A stretch of DNA of 64,000 nt from Aeromicrobium tamlense (GTDB lineage: Bacteria > Actinomycetota > Actinomycetes > Propionibacteriales > Nocardioidaceae), in contig NZ_JACBZN010000001.1 in NCBI RefSeq assembly GCF_013408555.1, positions 2,604,001 through 2,668,000 of the forward strand, in the 5' to 3' direction. Below, piece after piece: positions 46,216-56,296 of the stretch. The notes below the pieces were generated by a model, which saw nothing but the letters and a program-made list of their open reading frames with translations, ran no database searches and was not told where the DNA came from. The position numbers and the translations under genes are program-made. The number at the start of each line of letters is the position of its first letter. Position 1 is the stretch's first letter.

Positions 46216-48443
46216 GCGTCCCACCCGAGCAGCCCGTCGACGGCGCGCTCGGCGGCGTGCCCGTCGTGGAACCGGTTGAACCGCTGGTTGAACGCGGCGT
46301 ACGCCTCGGCGCACTCGGAGCTCCACGCGGTGTCGCGCACGAGTGCCGCCAGCTCGCCGGAGTCACGCACGACCGGACCGGGTGCGGACTCCTCGAACGG
46401 GAACAGGAAGCCGCGCAGCTCCTGCTCGTACTTCTCCAGGTCGGGGACGAAGAAGATCATCGGCTTGCCGGTGATCGCGTAGTCGAACCGCACCGACGAG
46501 TAGTCGAGGATCGCGAGGTCGGAGGCCAGCACGAGGTCGTTGATCTCCGGGTGGTCCGTGACGTCGACGACGCCTCCCCCGCTGCCGTGACGCTGGTCGG
46601 ACCGGGCGACGGAATGGTGGCTGCGCTGCAGCACGACGACGTCGTCGCCGAGCTCCTCGGCGAGCGCCTTCACGTCGAGCAGGCCGGGATCGGCCGACGT
46701 GTTGTCGCCGCGCGACAGGTCCTCGCGCCACGTGGTGGCGTGCAGGACCGCCACTTGGTCGTCGCGGATGCCGAGCAGGCGGCGCGTCGCGCGGCGCACC
46801 TCGTCGGCGTCGTCGGCCAGCAGCGAGTCGGTGCGCGGCAGACCGTGGTCGAACGCCGGCCCCTCCCAGTCGTAGGCCTCGCGGTAGAACTCCGCCGCCT
46901 CGGGATAGGGCAGCGCGATCACGTGCCAGTAGGCGGAGCGGCGCTCGGTGGCCTCGTACTGCGCCTTCCACGGCGCCATCCGGCGCGCGAAGTCGGGGCG
47001 TCCCATGCGCTTGAAGGGCTGGCCGTGGAAGGTCTGCAGGTAGACCTGGCCCGGCCGCAGGCGCGTGTACGTGCCGACCTCGGTGTTCTTCACGAGGTAC
47101 TTCGAGGCGGCGAGCGCCGAGTACCACTCGCGGGTCCCGGCCACCACGCGCTTGGCGCCCTCGGGCAGCGGCACGGAGTGGTCGACCGCGCCCCAGTAGA
47201 GCCGCATCCGCGGGTCGCGGCGGTGCAGCTCGCGGTGGATCGCGGCCTGGCTGTCGGTGGCGACCTCGGCCCAGTAGCACTGGAACATCGCGGCGCGGGC
47301 GTCCACGTCGACCTCGAGCGCCGCGTAGGCCTCGCGCAGGTCGCGCTGCCCGTACATCGCGTTCTCGTCGCGCTGCCGCGGCTTGATGAGGCGCAGACCC
47401 ACGTCGGTGGTGTGGCCGACGAGAGGTCCGTCCTCGAGGTCGGTGGGCCAGCCGACGAGGTCGGCCGAGAGCGGCAGCGCGTCGCCCTGGGACACGACGG
47501 CGTAGTCGCCGACGGGCAGCGGCAGGGCGCCACGGCCCCAGCGCTCGGCGGTGGCCGGGAAGACGGCCCGGAAGCTCGAGCCGAGGCGGGCGAACTCGGT
47601 GGCCTCCAGCGTCACCGACGCGGACTCCAGCGTCGGCGCGGCATCGAGGCCGCGGCCGTTGACGACGATCGTGCCGCGCTCCAGCGAGATCGCGTCGACG
47701 GCCGGTCCGATCGGGTCGGGCGCGGCGACGAGGCCCACTCGACCGGTGGCGGTGCGGCCGGCGAGCCGGACCTCCACCTCGACCTCGAGCGCCTGCTCGG
47801 GACCGAGCCGCGAGAGCGCCACGTCGACGGCCCAGGTGCTGCGGTCGTAGGTCTCGCGCCACGTCGCGGCGCCGCCGCGGTGGCCGGAGGTCTCGCCCGT
47901 CCACTCGGCGCGGACGCCCGGCGTGAGGACGGTCAGCTCGGGAACGGCGCCCGGGACGTCGATGTGCGCGAAGCCGGCCCGGAACACGGCCTCGAAGCGG
48001 TCGCCGACGACGCGCGACCGGACGACCTCGCCGGCGAACCGGGTCTCGGAGTCGGCCAGCACGAACGCCTCGCGCGGGATGCTCGGGTCGTCCCAGCCGG
48101 GCAGGTGGGCGACGGGCTCGCCCTCGTGCACGCCCGCGGCGAACTGGCGCACGTCGGTCAGTCCGAGGTTCAGCGCCGCGTGCAGGGCGTCGAGGTCGTC
48201 GTGCTCGAGGTGGTGCAACGCGACCTTCGCCCACGACGGCAGCCGACGCACGAGCTGCGTGCGGTCGACGCCGTGGAGGAGCTCGGGGAGCCGGGCGAGG
48301 AGGTCGGCCTCCACGCTGCCGTCGACGTCCTTGGGCAGCCGGCGCACGAGCGGCGGCAGCTCCTTCACGAGCACGTCGAGGGGCTTCGCCGGACCCGTCG
48401 CGAGGTCCAGCACCCGCCGCGAGAGCGACCGCAGCCTGCCCAT
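46212..48443 (-). CDS. CDP-glycerol glycerophosphotransferase-like protein (second paralogue)
   Basis: A 743-residue paralogue of the 40918 gene. The C-terminal half has LVKNTEVGTYTRLRPGQVYL, QTFHGQPFKRMGRPD, LPRTDSLLADDADEV, AVLHATTWREDLSRG, VVVLQRSHHSVARSDQR and LDYSSVRFDYAITGKPMIFF, the same sites for CDP-polyol transfer. The first 400 residues are helical then beta-rich, with RSTWAVDVALSRLGPEQALE. ATG 48443 is chosen; ATG 48467 is also possible. The downstream GT2 gene overlaps by four bases, suggesting a polymerase-glycosyltransferase pair. It is divergent from the GT4 gene. Confidence 0.83.
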   Translation of the reverse strand: MGRLRSLSRRVLDLATGPAKPLDVLVKELPPLVRRLPKDVDGSVEADLLARLPELLHGVDRTQLVRRLPSWAKVALHHLEHDDLDALHAALNLGLTDVRQFAAGVHEGEPVAHLPGWDDPSIPREAFVLADSETRFAGEVVRSRVVGDRFEAVFRAGFAHIDVPGAVPELTVLTPGVRAEWTGETSGHRGGAATWRETYDRSTWAVDVALSRLGPEQALEVEVEVRLAGRTATGRVGLVAAPDPIGPAVDAISLERGTIVVNGRGLDAAPTLESASVTLEATEFARLGSSFRAVFPATAERWGRGALPLPVGDYAVVSQGDALPLSADLVGWPTDLEDGPLVGHTTDVGLRLIKPRQRDENAMYGQRDLREAYAALEVDVDARAAMFQCYWAEVATDSQAAIHRELHRRDPRMRLYWGAVDHSVPLPEGAKRVVAGTREWYSALAASKYLVKNTEVGTYTRLRPGQVYLQTFHGQPFKRMGRPDFARRMAPWKAQYEATERRSAYWHVIALPYPEAAEFYREAYDWEGPAFDHGLPRTDSLLADDADEVRRATRRLLGIRDDQVAVLHATTWREDLSRGDNTSADPGLLDVKALAEELGDDVVVLQRSHHSVARSDQRHGSGGGVVDVTDHPEINDLVLASDLAILDYSSVRFDYAITGKPMIFFVPDLEKYEQELRGFLFPFEESAPGPVVRDSGELAALVRDTAWSSECAEAYAAFNQRFNRFHDGHAAERAVDGLLGWDA

Positions 48444-48499
48444 GTCACCTACGCCTTCGACGAACATCCCGGACGGCGTCGATGCTATACGCTCGCCGC

Positions 48500-50206
48500 G
48501 TGTCGCCTTCCCCTGCAGCACCGGGCGCGCCCGCCGCGGCCTTCCCCGACGGAGCCTGGTTCTCGGTCGTGGGCAACGTGCGGCTCGGCGCCGGCGGCCA
48601 GACCCGGATGGTGCTGCTGCGCCACCGGCTCTTCCTCGCCGCCGGGCTCGACTTCCCGATCCTGACCTACAACCCCGTGCCGTCGTACGAGCCGATCCGG
48701 GCGGGCCTGCGCGCCGACGGGCTGCTGCTGCCCGAGAGCCAGCTGCTCAACCTCCACGAGGACCTCCGTGAGCGCGACCTGGGCGCGCTGCCTGCCGTCG
48801 AGGCCGCTCCCGTGCCCGAGCCCGCGCGGACCGAGGACGACGCCGAGGACGGCTACGTGTGGCGCCGCCGTCACCTCGACGCCGCCGGCACCGAGACCAC
48901 GTGGGAGTACCTGCGCCCCGACGGCACGACCTACGCCTTCACCCCGCCTGACGTCATGGCCGGCGACACCCGCGTGCTCGACCGCGACGGCCGCGTCGTC
49001 CTGGCGGGCGACGGGCTCGGCGCGCTGTGGCGCTGGTGGACGCGTCAGCTGGCCCCCGCCGGCGGTGCCGTGTTCCTGGTGAGCGACAGCCGGTTCGTCG
49101 CCGAGGAGCTCGGCCTGCTGGACGACCCGCGCTTCGTGCTCATGCACCAGATGCACAACCCACACCTGCGCGGCGACCGGCGCTGGGACTCCCCGCTGGA
49201 GCCCTCGTACGCCTCGTCGCTGGAGCACGTCGACCGGTTCGACGCGATCAACACCCTCACCGAGCGCCAGCGCCACGACCTGCGGCTGCGCTTCGGCGAC
49301 CTCCCGCAGCTCCACGTGGTGGCCAACCCGGTGGAGGCCGTGGAGCCGCCGTCGCCCGCGCCCGCCCGCGTGCCCGGGCGGATCGTCGTCATCGCGCGGC
49401 TGCACCCGCAGAAGCAGCTCGACCGCGCGATCGACGCCTTCGCGCTCGTGGCGCCGCGCCACCCCACGGCCACGCTGGAGATCTACGGCGACGGCGACGA
49501 GGAGGAGGCGCTGCGCGCCCGTGCCGCGAAGCGCGACGTGGCCGACCGCGTGGTCTTCCACGGGCACGTCGCGGACGCGGCCGAGCGGCTCTGGGAGGCC
49601 GACCTCGCGTGGCTCACGAGCCGCTTCGAGGGCTACGGGCTGTTCATCCTCGAGGCGCGCATGCGCGAGTGCCCCGTGCTGGCGTTCGACGTGCCGTACG
49701 GCCCGGCCGAGCAGATCGAGTCGGGCGTCGACGGCGTGCTGGTGCCGCCGGGCGACGCCGCCCGCTTGGCCCACGCCACCCTCGACCTGCTGGCCGACCG
49801 CGAGCGGCTCGAGTCGATGCGCCCCCGCGCCCGCGCCGGCGCCATCGCGCACGGACACGAGTCGTTCCTGGCCGACTGGGCCGAGGTCGCGCGCGACGCG
49901 CTCGCCCGCAAGGACTCGCGCGTGCGCCTACGGGGTGTGACGGCCACGTTCGACGGCCGCACGGCCCGGCTCGAGGTCGACGGCGACGGCGATCTCGGTG
50001 AGGTCACGCTGCGCTGGCAGGCTTGGCAGCAGGGCGACGACGCCCCGGCCGACCTCACCACCTCGGTGGAGCGCGACGGCGCCACCCTCACGATCAGCGC
50101 CGCACGAGCGCCCAAGGGCGCCCACGAGCGGCTCCTGCTGACCTGGCGCAACGCCACGTGGCAGCACGACGTGCCGCCGCCGCGCAGGTTCTGGCGTCGG
50201 CGGTGA
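48500..50206 (+). CDS. Family 4 glycosyltransferase, probable teichoic-acid glucosyltransferase
   Basis: A 568-residue protein. The first 60 residues, WFSVVGNVRLGAGGQTRMVL, resemble the start of poly(glycerol-phosphate) alpha-glucosyltransferases (TagE/TarM type). Residues 290-455 form a GT-B donor domain: VVIARLHPQKQLDRAIDAFA, VFHGHVADAAERLWEADLAW and the EX7E-type loop SRFEGYGLFILEARMRECPV. The last 95 residues are another beta-rich module ending LLLTWRNATWQHDVP. GTG 48500 follows TACGCT (48488-48493) by 6 nt. Together with the two transferases it suggests glucosylation of a polyol-phosphate polymer (inference). Confidence 0.8.
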   Translation: MSPSPAAPGAPAAAFPDGAWFSVVGNVRLGAGGQTRMVLLRHRLFLAAGLDFPILTYNPVPSYEPIRAGLRADGLLLPESQLLNLHEDLRERDLGALPAVEAAPVPEPARTEDDAEDGYVWRRRHLDAAGTETTWEYLRPDGTTYAFTPPDVMAGDTRVLDRDGRVVLAGDGLGALWRWWTRQLAPAGGAVFLVSDSRFVAEELGLLDDPRFVLMHQMHNPHLRGDRRWDSPLEPSYASSLEHVDRFDAINTLTERQRHDLRLRFGDLPQLHVVANPVEAVEPPSPAPARVPGRIVVIARLHPQKQLDRAIDAFALVAPRHPTATLEIYGDGDEEEALRARAAKRDVADRVVFHGHVADAAERLWEADLAWLTSRFEGYGLFILEARMRECPVLAFDVPYGPAEQIESGVDGVLVPPGDAARLAHATLDLLADRERLESMRPRARAGAIAHGHESFLADWAEVARDALARKDSRVRLRGVTATFDGRTARLEVDGDGDLGEVTLRWQAWQQGDDAPADLTTSVERDGATLTISAARAPKGAHERLLLTWRNATWQHDVPPPRRFWRRR

Positions 50207-50241
50207 GTCCTCAACCCCTCGCTCGCTTCGGTGGTGAGCAC

Positions 50242-50270
50242 TCAACCGAATGAGGGCACCGTTCGGTTGA
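50242..50270. terminator. Hairpin between the GT4 gene and DUF3180
   Basis: TCAACCGAA (50242-50250) pairs with TTCGGTTGA (50262-50270), and outer arms GGTGA (50232-50236) and TCACC (50275-50279) can extend it. It lies in the 95-bp gap between convergent genes. Confidence 0.6.
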
Positions 50271-50301
50271 CCGGTCACCGCTCCTCCAGACGGACGAAGG
50301 C

Positions 50302-50790
50302 TCAGGCGGGTGAGGGGCCGACCTCGGAGGTGGTCTCCTCGTCGTCGCCCGACGGGAGCCGGCAGGCCCACTCCAGGCACAAGGCGGCGACGAGCAGCAG
50401 CAACGCTGCACCGGCGGCGGCAGCGGCACGCCAGAAGCGCAGCTCGCCGAGCTCGGTGGACGAGCCCAGGTAGGCCAGTGCGTAGCCCGCGTAGCCGCCC
50501 GTGAAGACGCCGCCGACGAGGACCGCGGCCTTGGCCAGCGCGACGAGTCGGATGGCGTGGTGGGCGGTGAAGCGACGCTTGTCGCGGTGCAGGCGCTGCC
50601 ACGTGCCCCACGCGAGGGCGCCGACGGCGATGGCCCCGCAGAGCAGGACGATCGCGGCGCCCCAGCCGGGGACGGGCGGCGACGTGCCGTCGAGGCGGAC
50701 GGCCAGCGGCGGCAGCAGCCGGCCGACCACGAGACCCGACGCGACGAGCAACGCGACGTAGAGCGGCGAGCTGCGCCGGGCCTTCCTCAT
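50302..50790 (-). CDS. DUF3180 membrane protein
   Basis: A 162-residue protein with four hydrophobic segments (about 10-30, 42-60, 85-105 and 125-145) and a basic middle loop RLHRDKRRFTAHHAIRLVAL. This pattern matches the actinobacterial DUF3180 family, which is found next to folK. The C-terminus is acidic. It has no known function. It starts 7 bp after the folK stop and ends the fol operon. Confidence 0.85.
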   Translation of the reverse strand: MRKARRSSPLYVALLVASGLVVGRLLPPLAVRLDGTSPPVPGWGAAIVLLCGAIAVGALAWGTWQRLHRDKRRFTAHHAIRLVALAKAAVLVGGVFTGGYAGYALAYLGSSTELGELRFWRAAAAAGAALLLLVAALCLEWACRLPSGDDEETTSEVGPSPA

Positions 50791-50797
50791 CGGGACG

Positions 50798-51361
50798 TCA
50801 CAGGATGATCTCGACGTCCTCGCGCTTGGTGACGCCCGAGGTGTCGATGCCGGACAGGAGGTCGGCGACGAAGCCGTGCCCGGGGATCTCGCCCTCGGGG
50901 TCGATCTCGAGCCACGGCACGAGCACGAAGCCGCGCTCGTGGGCCCGCGGGTGCGGCAGCACGAGGGAGTCGTCGTTGGCGATGCGGTCGCCCACGACGA
51001 TGATGTCGACGTCGAGGGTGCGCGGGGCGCCCGGCTCGCTGCGCTCGCGCTCGAACGCGTCCTCGATCGCCAGCGCGCGGTCGAGCAGCGTGTGGACCGT
51101 GAGGGTCGTGTCGATCAGCACCACGGCGTTGAGGAACGCGCCGGAGCCCTCGGGCGCGCCGACGGGCTCGGTCTCGTAGACCGACGAGATCGCGACGACG
51201 GTCACCTCGGGGGTGTCCTCCAGCGCGGAGACGGCGCCCTGCAGGCGGCCGGCACGATCGCCGAGGTTCGAGCCGATCGACAGGACGGCCTGACGGATGG
51301 GTCGCATGCCCCCGGTCATCGTGTCGGCGTCGAGTTCGTACGGCGTGGGTGCTTCGGTCAC
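50798..51361 (-). CDS. folK: 2-amino-4-hydroxy-6-hydroxymethyldihydropteridine pyrophosphokinase
   Basis: A 187-residue HPPK, transferring pyrophosphate from ATP to hydroxymethyldihydropterin. A 25-residue extension precedes AVLSIGSNLGDRAGRLQGAV; then SSVYETEPVG, FLNAVVLIDT, the signature RTLDVDIIVVGD and LPHPRAHERGFVLVPWLEI follow, all intact. The GTG start overlaps the folB stop (GTGA). It is part of the coupled run folE-folP-NTF2-folB-folK-DUF3180. Confidence 0.95.
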   Translation of the reverse strand: MTEAPTPYELDADTMTGGMRPIRQAVLSIGSNLGDRAGRLQGAVSALEDTPEVTVVAISSVYETEPVGAPEGSGAFLNAVVLIDTTLTVHTLLDRALAIEDAFERERSEPGAPRTLDVDIIVVGDRIANDDSLVLPHPRAHERGFVLVPWLEIDPEGEIPGHGFVADLLSGIDTSGVTKREDVEIIL

Positions 51362-51732
51362 AGCTTGCTCCGCTCCATCGTCACGGTGACGTCAGTGAAC
51401 GCCACCTCGATCGGCGCCTCGGGCTTGTGCACCGTCACGCTGACCCAGCGGACGGGCTCGTGGCCCAGACACGCCCTCACTATACGGAGGGCCAACGTCT
51501 CGATGAGATCCACGGGGTCGCCCGTGATGATCGCGTGCACCTGTTCGGCGAGTTCGCCGTAGTGCACGGTGCGCGTCAGGTCGCCGGACTCGGCGGCGGG
51601 CTGCAGGTCGACCGACAGCACGAGGTCGACCACGAAGGTCTGTCCGTCGCGTCGTTCGTGGTCGAACACGCCGTGGTGGCCGACGGCGGACAGGCCGCGC
51701 AGCTCGATGCGGTCGCCCTGGTGCTCGGTCAT
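51358..51732 (-). CDS. folB: Dihydroneopterin aldolase
   Basis: A 124-residue aldolase splitting dihydroneopterin to hydroxymethyldihydropterin and glycolaldehyde. IELRGLSAVGHHGVFDHERR gives the conserved Gly-His-H-G-V segment, with the catalytic Glu in DHERRDGQTFVVDL, the VHYGELAEQVHAII helix, TLALRIVRACL and VTVHKPEAPIEVAF with the Lys-Pro pair. Length is normal for a subunit of the octamer. Its ATG overlaps the stop of the NTF2-like gene (ATGA). Confidence 0.95.
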   Translation of the reverse strand: MTEHQGDRIELRGLSAVGHHGVFDHERRDGQTFVVDLVLSVDLQPAAESGDLTRTVHYGELAEQVHAIITGDPVDLIETLALRIVRACLGHEPVRWVSVTVHKPEAPIEVAFTDVTVTMERSKL

Positions 51733-52136
51733 GCGTCCTCCGGTTCGATCAGCGGCGAAGCGTGCCGCGCGAAGAACCGCCAGCGTCCCGCATCGCGGAC
51801 GAGCACGCTCGTGGCGACGGCCTTGCCGCCGTTGAACGACTCGACCGAGCCCGCGTCGGACAGGATGTTCTCGGTGCACACCACGACCGCGGTGGTGGGG
51901 TCGGTGGCCGGCAGCAGCGTGACCTCGACGTCGGTCAGGAAGAACTGGATGTACCCGACGCCCGCCATCAGGACGGTCCACGACCGCAGGATCGGGCCGG
52001 TGCCGCTCAGCGGCTGCGCGCCGGGGTGCACGCAGGTGGTGGCGACGTCGTCGACCCACAGCGAGGCCATGAGGTCGACGTCGCCCGTCTCGATCGCGTC
52101 GTAGAAGGCGCGGTGGGCCGCGAGGACGTCAGCCAC
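51729..52136 (-). CDS. NTF2/SnoaL-like protein in the folate operon
   Basis: A 135-residue cone-shaped NTF2-like fold: LAAHRAFYDAIETGDVDLMASLW (helix 1-2), VATTCVHPGAQPLSGTGPIL (the first strand with a His-Pro-Gly), VGYIQFFLTDVEVTLLPATD and the closing strands AVATSVLVRDAGRWRFFARHASP. It resembles ring-fission or isomerase-like SnoaL relatives; no active residues are certain. The GTG overlaps the folP stop by 8 bp and its own stop overlaps folB by four, so it is translated in step with folate genes. A role in pterin chemistry is an inference. Confidence 0.8.
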   Translation of the reverse strand: MADVLAAHRAFYDAIETGDVDLMASLWVDDVATTCVHPGAQPLSGTGPILRSWTVLMAGVGYIQFFLTDVEVTLLPATDPTTAVVVCTENILSDAGSVESFNGGKAVATSVLVRDAGRWRFFARHASPLIEPEDA

Positions 52137-52980
52137 GGCCGGCCTCGCTGCGCAGCCGGGCGGCCACGCGGACGGCGTCGGCGCTCCGGCGGGGGTCGTG
52201 GACGCGCACGCCCCACGCGCCGGACAGCGCCGCGAGGGTGCTCAGGGCGGCCGTGGCGTCCTCGCGACCGTCGACCGGGCGCGGACCGACGGAGTCCGCC
52301 AGCAGCGCGCCGAGGAAGCCCTTGCGGCTGGCCGCGACGAGCAGGGGCCGGCCGAGGTCGGTGAAGCGGTCGAGGTGCGCGAGCAGCGTCCAGTTCTGGT
52401 CACCGGTCTTGCTGAAGCCCAGGCCCGGGTCGAGGATCACGCGCTCGGGGTCGACACCGGCCTCGCAGACGGCGGCGTACTGCTCGCGCAGCTCGCCCAC
52501 GACGTCCTCGACCACGTCGGTGTAGTCGGTGTGCTGCTGCATGCGGTCGGAGTGGGCGCGCCAGTGCATCACGACGAACGGCACCTCGGCATCGGCCACG
52601 AGGGGCACCATCTGCGGGTCGGCGCGGCCGCCCGAGACGTCATTGACGATCGCGGCGCCCGCCTCGATCGACTGGCGCGCGGTCTCGGCCCACATGGTGT
52701 CGACCGAGACGACGACCCCCGCGTCGGCCAGGCGGCGCACGACGGGCACGACCCGGCGCAGCTCCTCGTCGCGGTCGACCGGCAGGGCGCCCGGGCGCGT
52801 GGACTCGCCGCCCACGTCGACGAGATCCGCCCCGCGGCGGACGAGGTCGAGCCCGTGCTCGACGGCGGCGCCGGGGTCGAACCACCGGCCGCCGTCGGAG
52901 AACGAGTCCGGCGTGACGTTGACGACGCCCATCACGACGCACCGGTCCTGCGGCAGGCCGGGGATCGGGGGCGTCACCAT
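52129..52980 (-). CDS. folP: Dihydropteroate synthase
   Basis: A 283-residue TIM-barrel enzyme joining hydroxymethyldihydropterin diphosphate to p-aminobenzoate; the sulfonamide target. MGVVNVTPDSFSDGGRW is the first conserved motif, with ADLVDVGGESTRPGALPV, IVNDVSGGRADPQM, the pterin Lys in VAASRKGFLGALL and WGVRVHDPRRSADAVRV at the end. All family motifs are complete. It starts 7 bp after the folE stop. Confidence 0.96.
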   Translation of the reverse strand: MVTPPIPGLPQDRCVVMGVVNVTPDSFSDGGRWFDPGAAVEHGLDLVRRGADLVDVGGESTRPGALPVDRDEELRRVVPVVRRLADAGVVVSVDTMWAETARQSIEAGAAIVNDVSGGRADPQMVPLVADAEVPFVVMHWRAHSDRMQQHTDYTDVVEDVVGELREQYAAVCEAGVDPERVILDPGLGFSKTGDQNWTLLAHLDRFTDLGRPLLVAASRKGFLGALLADSVGPRPVDGREDATAALSTLAALSGAWGVRVHDPRRSADAVRVAARLRSEAGRG

Positions 52981-52987
52981 GGGGAGC

Positions 52988-53551
52988 TCACCGGGTGATG
53001 AGGTTCATCGCCTCGGCGCGCGTGGCGGGGTCGAGCAGCTGGCCCCGCACGGCGCTGGTGATGGTGCGGGCGCCGGCCTTGGCGACGCCCCGCATCGTCA
53101 TGCACAGGTGCTCGGCCTCGACGACCACGATGACGCCCTCGGGGTCGAGGACGTCGACCATCGCCTCGGCGACCTGCGTGGTGAGGCGCTCCTGCACCTG
53201 CAGGCGGCGGGCGTAGACGTCGACGAGCCGCGCCAGCTTCGACAGGCCCGTGACGTGGCCGGTCTCGCCGGGGATGTAGCCGATGTGCGCGACGCCGAAG
53301 AAGGGCACCATGTGGTGCTCGCACATGCTCCACAGCTCGATGTCGCGGACGAGGACGAGCTCGCGGTGACCGACCTCGAAGACGGCCGAGAGCACCTCCT
53401 TGGCGTCCTGGTCGTACCCGCGCAGCAGCTCGGCGTACGACCGCGCGACGCGCGCGGGGGTGTCCTGGAGGCCGTCGCGGTCGGGGTCCTCTCCGATGGC
53501 CGCGAGCAGCTCGCGGACGGCTGCCTCGGCTCGGGGCTGGTCGACGGACAC
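52988..53551 (-). CDS. folE: GTP cyclohydrolase I
   Basis: A 187-residue enzyme opening GTP to dihydroneopterin triphosphate. The zinc site is Cys in [19 protein letters not shown] with the following His pair, and a second Cys in [38 protein letters not shown] is the standard core helix. GTG 53551 has a GAGGAG ribosome site 7 nt upstream. It starts the fol operon 9 bp after the ftsH stop, so ftsH may be in the same transcript. Confidence 0.96.
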   Translation of the reverse strand: MSVDQPRAEAAVRELLAAIGEDPDRDGLQDTPARVARSYAELLRGYDQDAKEVLSAVFEVGHRELVLVRDIELWSMCEHHMVPFFGVAHIGYIPGETGHVTGLSKLARLVDVYARRLQVQERLTTQVAEAMVDVLDPEGVIVVVEAEHLCMTMRGVAKAGARTITSAVRGQLLDPATRAEAMNLITR

Positions 53552-53560
53552 GGCCGCTCC

Positions 53561-55582
<2,022 letters not shown>

Positions 55583-55636
55583 GCCGCCTCGTCGTTCATG
55601 CAGGTCTGGTTCCGTCCGGTGCTCTCAGCCACGTGC

Positions 55637-56191
55637 TCAGGAGTACATGTGCTCAGCCAGTGTGCCGATGCTGCGCAAATTCCGGTACTTCTCGTCGTAG
55701 TCCAGTCCGTAGCCGATGACGAACGCGTTCGGGATGTCGAAGCCGACGTACTTGACGTCGACCGGCATCTCGAGGGCCTCGGGCTTGCGCAGCAGCGTGG
55801 CGATCTCGACCGACGCGGGGCCGCGGGACTTCAGGTTGGCCACGAGCCACGACAGGGTGAGGCCGGTGTCGATGATGTCCTCGACGATGAGGACGTGGCG
55901 TCCCTCGAGGTCGGTGTCGAGGTCCTTGAGGATCCGCACGACGCCCGACGACTTGGTGCCGGCGTAGGACGACACCGCCATCCAGTCGATCTCGACGTGG
56001 CGGTTCAGCTCGCGCGCGAGGTCGGCCATCACCATGACCGCGCCCTTCAGCACGCCGACGAGCAGGATCTCGCGGCCCTCGTAGTCGGTCTCGATCCGCC
56101 GGGCCAGCTCGGCCAGCCTCTCCTTGATCTGCTCCTCGGTGAAGAGCGTCTGGGTCAGGTCGAGGTCGGCTTCGACGTGCGAGGTGTCCAC
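55637..56191 (-). CDS. hpt: Hypoxanthine-guanine phosphoribosyltransferase
   Basis: A 184-residue purine salvage enzyme making IMP or GMP from the base and PRPP. VGVLKGAVMVMADLAREL and the PRPP loop VLIVEDIIDTGLTLSWLV are diagnostic, with AVSSYAGTKSSG as the flexible loop and FVIGYGLDYDEKYRNL as the base-binding end. GTG 56191 is preceded by CACGCT (56198-56203) with a 6-nt gap. It lies between tilS and ftsH, a common actinobacterial order. Confidence 0.95.
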   Translation of the reverse strand: MDTSHVEADLDLTQTLFTEEQIKERLAELARRIETDYEGREILLVGVLKGAVMVMADLARELNRHVEIDWMAVSSYAGTKSSGVVRILKDLDTDLEGRHVLIVEDIIDTGLTLSWLVANLKSRGPASVEIATLLRKPEALEMPVDVKYVGFDIPNAFVIGYGLDYDEKYRNLRSIGTLAEHMYS

Positions 56192-56240
56192 GGTGTCAGC
56201 GTGCCACAAGGGACGACATCGGGCGTCGCCTGGTGGCCGG

Positions 56241-56296
56241 GACGAACGATGAGGCATTCGGGCACCGCAGCGGGGCGAAAGGCCTCATCGTGCGTC
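56241..56296. repeat. Dispersed hairpin repeat, copy 2
   Basis: ACGATGAGGC (56246-56255) pairs perfectly with GCCTCATCGT (56282-56291), and GACG/CGTC flanks extend the stem to 14 of 15 pairs. The loop core CATTCGGGCACCGCAGCGGGGCG is nearly the same as copy 1 (1031-1052). The TGA stop of tilS (56287-56285, minus strand) lies in one arm, as the acetyltransferase stop does in copy 1. Confidence 0.7.

Noticed and set aside
50207-50301. Small gene between the GT4 gene and DUF3180
   Set aside because: The short open frames here have no start context or -10 box, and the gap is filled by a hairpin fitting convergent termination.
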